A stretch of 64,000 bases of DNA from Oscillospiraceae bacterium (GTDB lineage Bacteria; Bacillota; Clostridia; Oscillospirales; Oscillospiraceae): the NCBI GenBank assembly GCA_017445385.1, contig JAFSUG010000011.1, forward strand, positions 32,529 through 96,528, in the 5' to 3' direction. The notes beneath the pieces are model-generated. The model saw nothing but the letters and a program-made list of their open reading frames with translations. It had not been told where the DNA came from and did not search any database. How positions within the stretch are numbered: position 1 is the first letter of the stretch; every line of letters begins with the position of its first letter. The translations under genes and the position numbers were made by a program. Below, in pieces: positions 57,453-64,000 of this stretch.

Positions 57453-58964
57453 TCATTCAAATTGCGTGGCAAGCGCCATTACATTTTCCTGGTTGGCGTC
57501 CTTGCCATCGATAAAGCCGGTGACCCGGCCGTCACACATAACCATCACGCGGTCACTCATGCCGATCAGCTCGCCCAGCTCGGAGGAGATCATGATGATG
57601 CTCTTGCCCTCCTTGGCGAGGTCGGCAATGATGCAGTAAATTTCGTATTTCGCGCCGACGTCGATTCCACGCGTCGGCTCGTCAAGGATCAGCACATCGG
57701 GGTTGTTCGCAAGCCAGCGCCCCACAAGCACCTTCTGCTGGTTGCCGCCGGAAAGCAGCTTGATCAGTGTTTTGCCGGAGGGCGTTTTGATATTCATTTT
57801 CTTGCGGTTTTCCTCAACGAGGTTGTTGATCTTCTTCGCGTTTAGCACAATGCCGAAATCAACGTACTTGTTCAGCGAGGCGACGGAAATGTTGTCCGCC
57901 ACGGAAAGTACGCCCATGATACCGGAGCCGCGGCGGTCTTCCGTCAGCATGGCGATGCCCTGGTCGATTGCGTCCTTCGGGCGGTTGATTTTCAGCTCCT
58001 TGCCGCGGTAGCGGATCGTGCCGCTCGTATGCGAGCGGATGCCGAACAGACCTTCCATCAGCTCCGTCCGCTGCGCGCCGACAAGGCCGGCTACGCCGAG
58101 AATTTCGCCCTTGCGGACGTTAAAGCTGACGTGGCGGAAGCTGCGTGGATTGATGGAGGTGAAGTCCTCCACCTCGAACACGACTTCGCCGGGCACGTTT
58201 TCGCGCGGGGGATACAGGTTTGTCAGCTCACGGCCGACCATCTTGGTGATGATGAAGTCTGTGGTTAGATCTTTTGCGTCCCACGTGCCGATATATTGTC
58301 CGTCGCGCATGATCGTGACCTCGTCACTGATGCGCAGGATCTCATCCATCTTGTGCGAGATGTACACGATGGCAACGTTTTCTTTTTTCAAATCTTCGAT
58401 GATGCGGAACAGGGCGTCAACCTCGTTCTGCGTCAGAGAAGACGTGGGCTCGTCCAGAATCAGCACGCGGCAGTTACCGGCGACCGCCTTTGCGATCTCA
58501 ACGGACTGCATATGCGAAACGCTGAGCGTACCCAGCTGCTGTTTGGGGTCAAAATCCATCCGCACCCGTTTGAGCAGGGCGGCGGTGTCCTCGTACATTT
58601 TTTTGTGATCCACTATGGGGATGAAACCCAGCAGCTTTTTCAGCGGATAGCGGCCGAGGAAAATGTTTTCTCCGATTGTTCGCGCAGGAATCGGCTGCAG
58701 TTCCTGATGCACCATGGCAATGCCTTTCGCCCGCGCCTCCAGCGGATCGCGGATCTCTACCGGCTCGCCGTCGATGAAAATCTGCCCCTCATCCATTTTG
58801 TAGATGCCGAACATACATTTCATCAAGCTGGATTTGCCGGCGCCGTTTTCGCCCATCAGCGCGTGAACCGCGCCGGGACGGAGCCGAAGCTGCGCATGGT
58901 CCAGCGCTTTTACGCCGGGAAACTGTTTGCTGATGTCGCGCATTTCCAGCACATATTCAGACAT
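57453..58964 (-). CDS. mglA: Galactoside ABC transporter ATP-binding protein
   Basis: A 503-residue protein of two ABC domains. The first has Walker A GENGAGKSSL, signature LSVSHMQ and Walker B VLILDEPTSSL. The second has a degenerate Walker A (GLVGAQRTEL), signature LSGGNQQ and VLILDEPTRGID. This asymmetry is normal for sugar importers of the MglA/RbsA/XylG class. It lies between mglB and mglC; a hairpin upstream separates it from mglB. Confidence 0.93.
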   Translation of the reverse strand: MSEYVLEMRDISKQFPGVKALDHAQLRLRPGAVHALMGENGAGKSSLMKCMFGIYKMDEGQIFIDGEPVEIRDPLEARAKGIAMVHQELQPIPARTIGENIFLGRYPLKKLLGFIPIVDHKKMYEDTAALLKRVRMDFDPKQQLGTLSVSHMQSVEIAKAVAGNCRVLILDEPTSSLTQNEVDALFRIIEDLKKENVAIVYISHKMDEILRISDEVTIMRDGQYIGTWDAKDLTTDFIITKMVGRELTNLYPPRENVPGEVVFEVEDFTSINPRSFRHVSFNVRKGEILGVAGLVGAQRTELMEGLFGIRSHTSGTIRYRGKELKINRPKDAIDQGIAMLTEDRRGSGIMGVLSVADNISVASLNKYVDFGIVLNAKKINNLVEENRKKMNIKTPSGKTLIKLLSGGNQQKVLVGRWLANNPDVLILDEPTRGIDVGAKYEIYCIIADLAKEGKSIIMISSELGELIGMSDRVMVMCDGRVTGFIDGKDANQENVMALATQFE

Positions 58965-59009
58965 GCGTTTGCCTCCATTTCATCCGAATGATTCCCGCAA
59001 GCGTTCCTT

Positions 59010-59042
59010 AAAAAGACGGGTGAGCCAACGGCTCACCCGTCT
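59010..59042 (-). terminator. Attenuating hairpin between mglB and mglA
   Basis: AGACGGGTGAGCC/GGCTCACCCGTCT stem followed on the minus strand by TTTTT. In binding-protein transporters such hairpins raise the share of binding protein over ATPase and permease. Confidence 0.85.
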
Positions 59043-59078
59043 CCGTTGCTTAAGCGGGGTCGATTTTCGGTTTGGAAA

Positions 59079-60089
59079 TTACTTCGTAACCTTTACGTAG
59101 TCAACCCAGTAGTAGTTGTCCATGGGTTCGCCGTTCAGCGCTGCAACTGCCACGTCAACTGCAGCGTGCGACTGGCCGATGTGGTCGTTCAGCACGGTGC
59201 CGGTCATCTGGCCGTTCTGAACCATCTCGACGCACTCATCCAGCGCGTCAACGCCGACAAGGTAGATGTCCTCGCCAACGGTGCGACCGGCAGCGGTGAT
59301 CGCAGCGGCTGCGCCAAGCGCCATAGCGTCGTTGTTGCAGAAGACAACTTCAATCTGATCGCCGTACTGCGCCAAATCGTTCGCGGTGATTTCCTGGCCC
59401 TTTGCCTGTGCCCAGTTGCCGATCTGGTCATCAAGGCATTCAACCTCGATGCCGGCGTCAACAAGCGCCTTGACGGAGAACTCGGTGCGGTACTGCGCGT
59501 CGATGTTCTCGGGGTCGCCTTCGATCATGATGTAGGAAACCTTGCCGTCGCCGTTGATATCGCCGTGGTCGGCCAGCTCAGCAATGATTTCGCCCTGATA
59601 CGTACCGGACTGACGGGCGTCAGCGCCAACGTAGCAGACGGTAGCGTTGTCCAAAATGCCTGCATAGCTCTCGTCACCGTTGTCGCCGAGCGGCTCGCGG
59701 TTGATGAGGACCAGGGGGATACCTGCGTCAACAATGGATTTGATAACAGCGTCCGCCGAGGACGTCTGCACCAGGTTCAGGATGATAACATCCATGCCCT
59801 GCGTGATAAAGTTGTTGATCTGGTTGGTCTGCTCCGCCATGTCATTCTTGCCGTCAACGATTGTCACGTCATACTTGACCGTATCGTTGTTCAAGCTTTC
59901 GAAATAGCTCTGCAGCTCGTTGCGGTACAGCGTCATAAAGTTATCGTCAAACTGATAAATTGCAACGCCGACCTTGTAAGTCTTAGCTTCACCGGCTGCC
60001 TGCTCGGTGGGTTCGGTTGTGGCCGTGCCGCAGGCGACAAGACCAAGTGCCAGAACAAATGCCAGAACCAATGCGATGAGTTTCTTCAT
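59079..60089 (-). CDS. mglB: Galactose/glucose-binding lipoprotein
   Basis: A 336-residue periplasmic-binding-protein type lipoprotein; lipobox LVACGT with Cys at 20. The fold is that of type I sugar-binding proteins. The calcium loop DINGDGKVSY followed by EGDPENIDAQYRT is the counterpart of the MglB EF-hand-like site, which supports galactose/glucose-type specificity over ribose. It should deliver sugar to MglAC. GGAGG lies 6-8 bases upstream of the ATG; a good promoter lies further up. Confidence 0.93.
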   Translation of the reverse strand: MKKLIALVLAFVLALGLVACGTATTEPTEQAAGEAKTYKVGVAIYQFDDNFMTLYRNELQSYFESLNNDTVKYDVTIVDGKNDMAEQTNQINNFITQGMDVIILNLVQTSSADAVIKSIVDAGIPLVLINREPLGDNGDESYAGILDNATVCYVGADARQSGTYQGEIIAELADHGDINGDGKVSYIMIEGDPENIDAQYRTEFSVKALVDAGIEVECLDDQIGNWAQAKGQEITANDLAQYGDQIEVVFCNNDAMALGAAAAITAAGRTVGEDIYLVGVDALDECVEMVQNGQMTGTVLNDHIGQSHAAVDVAVAALNGEPMDNYYWVDYVKVTK

Positions 60090-60161
60090 GTTGGGGCCTC
60101 CTTCTTAAAATAAATAATTTGAAAAAGTTTTCGGTGGAACAATAAATCCGCCATCAAAGAC

Positions 60162-60189
60162 AGTATATCAATTTATGCAAAATTGTCAA
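60162..60189 (-). promoter_or_regulatory. Promoter of the mglBAC operon
   Basis: Consensus TTGACA (60184-60189) and TATACT (60162-60167) on the minus strand, 16-base spacer. The AT-rich remainder of 60190-60426 shows no gene; no cre box was identified with confidence. Confidence 0.78.
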
Positions 60190-60426
60190 TAATTAGCGCG
60201 TTTTCTCGACATTATTTGTGCAAAAAAACTATAACAAGCCGCATTTCTGTGTGCAAATTCACAAGCAATAGGGATGGCAACGCAACAAAAGTTTGAACTT
60301 TTTATGCGTGTTTATAGAAAAATCACCGCTAAAAGCGCACCGATAAGCCCACATTGCGGTAAAAATACAAAACGCACTGCGGGCGCTGTATTTCGGCGCT
60401 GCCTGAAATGAATCGGGTTGCCGCGC

Positions 60427-60458
60427 AAAAAAAGGGACAGCCCAAGCTGTCCCTTTTT
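60427..60458 (-). terminator. Terminator of the SLH surface-protein gene
   Basis: AAAGGGACAGC/GCTGTCCCTTT stem with A and T runs, 15 bases behind the stop at 60474 on the minus strand. Confidence 0.88.
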
Positions 60459-60473
60459 CTATTGGATATTTGC

Positions 60474-63400
60474 TTATTTTGCGGTGTTTTCGCAAAAGCG
60501 CTGGATCATGGTTGCGGCTTCCGCGCGGGAAGCATCGCCCTTGGGAACGAGCTTGCCGTTCTTGCCGTTCATGATCTGCGCGCCGACTGCCCACTGCAGC
60601 GCCTCAACAGACCAGCTGCTCCAGGAGCCGATGTCCTCGAACGACAGGATGTTGGTGTCCTGCCCGACGGAGACGTCGATGCTCTTGAACTTTGCATAGC
60701 GGAAGAGGATTGCCGCGAGCTGTTCGCGCGTGATGTTGTCATCCGGTCCGAACTTGCCGTTTCCGTAGCCGTCAACGATCTTGTTCGCAGCCGCCCAGAT
60801 AACAGCATCGGTATACCACTTGCCGCCTTCCACGTCGTCAAACGGATTTGCCTCGGTAACCGCAGGCGTTTTCTCCATACGGTAGAGGATCGTGACGATC
60901 ATGGCGCGGGAGGTGGTGCCGTTGGGATTAAACTTGCCGTTTCCGACGCCGTTCATCAGGCTGTTCTCCAGGCAGTAGTGGATGCCGTCATGGTACCACT
61001 GTGTCGGGGTGAGATCGGTGAACGCGCTGAGCGGGCAGGTGGAATCCTTTTTGCAGGACGCGTCATCGGACTGCGCCTTGAAGGTTGCCTTGACCGTAAC
61101 TGCGCTGTCCGGCTGCGTGAAGGAATAGGTACCGTCTGCATTCTTCGTTACGGGCACGGTGTTGCCCTTTGCGTCGGTTGCAGTAACGGCATCGACCGCG
61201 AAGCCGATATCCGGCGTGATGGTAACGGTAACCTTTTCGCCTGCCTTCGGAGTGGTGGTGCTGGTGGTTACCTTGCCGTTCGTCGTCGCTGCGATGACAA
61301 TGGGCAATTCCTCGCTGCCGCCTGCAGAAGAAGAACTATAAGTGCTGCCGTAGGTGATTGCGTAGGTGGAGAAGCTGCTTGCATAGACGTAGATCAGGCC
61401 TGCCTTCTGGTCAACCTTATAAGTGCCGTCCGTAGGTTCTTCGTCCTTGATCTGCTTCAACTCTTCAACTGCTCCATTGTGGTAACGATAGAGCTTGACG
61501 CCGCTCTTGCCGCTGAAATCGAACGGGATGATGAGCTCGATCGGGCTCTTCGTCTCGGTAATCGTTTCAACTGCTTCTTCGATGCCGTTGTTGAAGATCG
61601 TCTTTGTGACGGTGAAGTCCATGAAGGCAGCGTTCTTCGCGCGGCTCTGCGCAAGGATCGCCGCGCCGGCTTCGCCGGCTTCGACCTCGTTCTGCAGCTC
61701 GATTGCGAGCGTTACCGTGGCCGTGCGGTCTTCGATTTCCTCATCCGCCGCGGCTGCATCAAGTCCGCCGACAACGACCGCAGGCGTATCCTCGCCCACG
61801 ATTTCGACAACAGAGTTTGTGATCGGCATTGTAGCTTCGGCAAGCTCGGCGTTGCCGTCGGCGATGATTACCGCCGTTGTCTTTGTGACTTCGCCCTGCG
61901 TTACAACAAGGTCGTAGATACCGTTCGGAACTTTCTCAAGCGCAAATTCCGTTTTCGCATTTGCGGTATTGTACGGAATCGCCTGTGCACTAAAGGCGTT
62001 GTTGCCCTGGACAAGCTCGATCTTGATTTCGCCGATCTGCTCGCTCTTGATGCTTCCCTTGACGCTGTAGAGCTCCTTTGCCCAGACGGCGTAGAGCGTG
62101 ACGCTGCCGCTTTCGGCAAGATTCTTAACGCTCTGTTCATCCTGGTACACAGTGCTGCCGTTTGCGCTCTTCGACCAGCCGAGGAACGTGTATTCCGCTC
62201 TCTCAAAGGCGTTCTTCGTCAGCTTCTGCACATCGTCATAGGTGAACGACTGTTCTTCCATCGTGCCCGTGCCGCCGTTTGCGCTGAAGCGCACCTTATA
62301 GGTGTTTGCCGTCCACTGTGCGTAGAGCGTCATGCCGGTTTCGAGCTGATCGCCTTGCTTGTATGCGGTGCCGTTGCCGTCTGCGTTCGTGTTCCAGCCG
62401 GTGAACGTGTAACCCTTGCGGGTCATGCTCGCCTTGCCGGATACGGTAACCGTGCGGTCCGCCGTAACGGTGGCTGCATTCGGCGCGTTTACGCCGCCGT
62501 TTGCATCGTAGGTTACGGTGAACGTTTCGGTCGTGATGGCATTGGTTCCGGTTGCATTTGCGGAGGGCTTTGCGTAGCGCTCGTCAGCCGTCTCGCGGAG
62601 CAGCAATGCCGCATTCTTAACCGGCGTTGCCCACTCGGCGGTAAACGCGCCTTCTTCATCAAGCGCCACGGGCAGCCAGGTCTTGCCATCAAGCGAGTAC
62701 TCAAGCTGCTTTGCCCTGTCAGCCTCATCGACTGTGACCTTGGTGCCGTCGACTGTCGGTGCCGCGGGTGCTTTGCGCACCGTTTCGGTGTTCTGCGTTA
62801 CCTCAAATACGCTCTGGGTGATATACGGCACGTTGTTGTAGTTGTCGCCTGTGACGACCGCGAGAACGTAATGCGTTCCGGGCTCAAAGGTCGTGGGCGT
62901 GAGCTCGGTGAACACGCCTTCCGTGCCTGCCAGCGCCTCGATGTTATCCGTCTGGCTCTTGAGGAACGCGGTGGACTGATAGTAATAGGTGACATGCTTG
63001 GTGCCGTCGCCCTGAACGATTTTGCCGTTTGCACCTGTAACGTTGCTGTCGTTGATGAATGCGGCAGTGGGAACAGCGGTATCGTACTGGAAGGCGTCGA
63101 GCTTGACAAGCGCGCCGTTGATCGCCGCCTTGTTGACGGTCAGCGTACCGTTCACGGTATTCACGATGAACTGCGCGGTCAGATCATGGTTATGATCGTC
63201 CTTGACTACCGGCGTACCGGTAACGACAACGGAATACGTTCCCGCATTGGTTGCGGCTGCGGTCGCGGTCAAACCGGAGACCTTGTACTTCACGTTGTTG
63301 AAAATGAATTCCGTCGTCTCGAAGCCGGAAACGGTTTTTTCCGTGCCATCGTAGGTGAACGCTCCGCTGTTGGCAGTGACCGTGATCTCGTACTTCTTGT

Positions 63401-64000
63401 CGGGATCGGTATCGTTACGGTTCGTAATGGTCAGCGTACCTTCAACCTTGGTGATCTCATAGTTGCCAGCCTTGGTGCCGTCATTGAGCGTGTAGCCGAA
63501 GGCGTTTGCGCTGTTTTCGGGCAGCGTCTGGCTGCCGGTAACCGTGTAGGTTGCGCCTTCGCCCGCTGCCCAGCCATCGCCGGAAACGGTCACGGTGTCG
63601 TTGGTGAGCGCCGTTCCGTCATAAGCCTTGCTGTCTGTAGCGGAGGTCAGCGTCACGCTGCGTTTGCCGATCTTCAAGGTGCCCTTTTCAACGGAGACCG
63701 CAAACTGCGCCGTTACGTCGTTACCTTCGCTGTCCTTCACAACCGGAGTGCCGGTAACGGTGACGTCATAGGTGCCTGCGTCGGTCTTGGTCAGCGTGGC
63801 AGTCATGCCGGAAACGGTGTAGGTCAGTCCGTTTTCAGCCGTGAAGCTGCCGCCTGCCTTGCCGCCGATGGTCCAGCCGCTGACGTTCTTTTCAGAGCCG
63901 TCATACTTGAACTCGCCGCTGTTCGCGGTCAGCGTTACGCTGTACTTGGCGTTTCTGTTGTTGACCGTCAGGGTGCCGTTATTGGTGGTGATCGTGTAGT
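60474..64000 (-). CDS. Large surface protein: MBG-like repeats, InlB B-repeats, three SLH domains (5' end outside window)
   Basis: At least 1174 residues; the frame stays open to the window edge, so the true start and any signal peptide lie beyond it. From the visible N-terminal side: repeated MBG/Ig-like units (YDGTEKTVSGF, GTYSVVVTGTPVVKD, GTLTV), a mid-region with further Ig-like repeats, two InlB/Listeria-Bacteroides B-repeats (YTFTGWNTNADGNGTAY and YTFLGWSKSANGSTVY), and a carboxypeptidase-regulatory-like domain. Three C-terminal SLH domains end the protein (PTQWYHDGIHYCLENSLMNG, GKWYTDAVIWAAANKIVDGY, SWSVEALQWAVGAQIMNG). SLH domains bind cell-wall polymers, so it is a wall-anchored stalk-like protein. 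Ligand unknown. Confidence 0.9.
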   Translation of the reverse strand, partial: YTITTNNGTLTVNNRNAKYSVTLTANSGEFKYDGSEKNVSGWTIGGKAGGSFTAENGLTYTVSGMTATLTKTDAGTYDVTVTGTPVVKDSEGNDVTAQFAVSVEKGTLKIGKRSVTLTSATDSKAYDGTALTNDTVTVSGDGWAAGEGATYTVTGSQTLPENSANAFGYTLNDGTKAGNYEITKVEGTLTITNRNDTDPDKKYEITVTANSGAFTYDGTEKTVSGFETTEFIFNNVKYKVSGLTATAAATNAGTYSVVVTGTPVVKDDHNHDLTAQFIVNTVNGTLTVNKAAINGALVKLDAFQYDTAVPTAAFINDSNVTGANGKIVQGDGTKHVTYYYQSTAFLKSQTDNIEALAGTEGVFTELTPTTFEPGTHYVLAVVTGDNYNNVPYITQSVFEVTQNTETVRKAPAAPTVDGTKVTVDEADRAKQLEYSLDGKTWLPVALDEEGAFTAEWATPVKNAALLLRETADERYAKPSANATGTNAITTETFTVTYDANGGVNAPNAATVTADRTVTVSGKASMTRKGYTFTGWNTNADGNGTAYKQGDQLETGMTLYAQWTANTYKVRFSANGGTGTMEEQSFTYDDVQKLTKNAFERAEYTFLGWSKSANGSTVYQDEQSVKNLAESGSVTLYAVWAKELYSVKGSIKSEQIGEIKIELVQGNNAFSAQAIPYNTANAKTEFALEKVPNGIYDLVVTQGEVTKTTAVIIADGNAELAEATMPITNSVVEIVGEDTPAVVVGGLDAAAADEEIEDRTATVTLAIELQNEVEAGEAGAAILAQSRAKNAAFMDFTVTKTIFNNGIEEAVETITETKSPIELIIPFDFSGKSGVKLYRYHNGAVEELKQIKDEEPTDGTYKVDQKAGLIYVYASSFSTYAITYGSTYSSSSAGGSEELPIVIAATTNGKVTTSTTTPKAGEKVTVTITPDIGFAVDAVTATDAKGNTVPVTKNADGTYSFTQPDSAVTVKATFKAQSDDASCKKDSTCPLSAFTDLTPTQWYHDGIHYCLENSLMNGVGNGKFNPNGTTSRAMIVTILYRMEKTPAVTEANPFDDVEGGKWYTDAVIWAAANKIVDGYGNGKFGPDDNITREQLAAILFRYAKFKSIDVSVGQDTNILSFEDIGSWSSWSVEALQWAVGAQIMNGKNGKLVPKGDASRAEAATMIQRFCENTAK

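Overview
The window looks like a chromosome segment of a GC-rich, strictly anaerobic, spore-forming gut Clostridia member, most likely an Oscillospirales relative. This is inferred from gene content: a SleL/YaaH-type cortex enzyme, SigI/RsgI, reverse rubrerythrin and rubredoxin, a Firmicutes-type PTS, SLH surface protein, WalRK, and the glmU-prs-pth-mfd order. Most genes read as roughly 55-60% GC by eye. Two tracts are clearly more AT-rich and look acquired: 1.3-4.2 kb, and above all 30.4-33.8 kb.

Layout. 1-4.3 kb: the 3'-truncated pckA, then a MuF-Ntox44 polymorphic toxin with a convergent membrane-anchored immunity gene. A second module of orphan toxin tail plus diverged immunity gene is wedged against tRNA-Arg, together with a copied piece of that tRNA. 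4.4-13.8 kb: small coiled-coil protein, cation/proton antiporter, spore-cortex hydrolase, glycosyltransferase, a five-gene oxygen/iron-sulfur operon (reverse rubrerythrin to rubredoxin), tadA, a three-gene regulator-like cassette, a nucleotidyltransferase/TPR pair. 13.8-29.7 kb: housekeeping block with mfd, pth, prs, a GlmU-like protein with a degenerate uridylyltransferase half, class I lysyl-tRNA synthetase with a C-terminal tRNA-binding domain, AspT-type transporter, P-type ATPase, walK/walR, RsmF-like methyltransferase.

29.8-34.1 kb: tRNA-Thr and tRNA-Tyr followed by a low-GC island of two genes: a six-zinc-ribbon protein with an embedded Vsr-like PD-(D/E)XK nuclease, and a GHKL-ATPase/STAS-like protein. 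The island is bounded by copies of a structured palindromic element that end in a tRNA-Tyr 3'-end-like sequence. The two complete copies differ in sequence but keep their base pairing, which makes this the strongest candidate for an undescribed system in the window.

34.2-51.5 kb: acyltransferase-like protein, SstT, sigI-rsgI, a repeat-rich Cthe_2159-type secreted protein, an amylosucrase-like GH13 with a HAD phosphatase, then sucrose-type PTS EIIBCA, HPr (without the regulatory Ser46), EI, fructokinase and a lipoprotein; an ion transporter and CstA. 51.5-60.2 kb: AraC regulator, GH30 glycosidase, a sugar isomerase interrupted by an in-frame stop, a chimeric ORF joining the N-terminal part of a class II aldolase to the C-terminal part of an FGGY kinase, and a divergent mglBAC galactose/glucose-type ABC transporter. 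60.5-64 kb: the C-terminal part of a large surface protein (MBG-like and InlB B-repeats, three SLH domains) running off the window.

How it fits together: the 40-48 kb genes form a plausible route for sugar uptake by PTS and splitting of sucrose, with fructose rescued by fructokinase. The 52-60 kb genes look like a carbohydrate locus in which uptake and the glycosidase are intact while the downstream catabolic enzymes are damaged.
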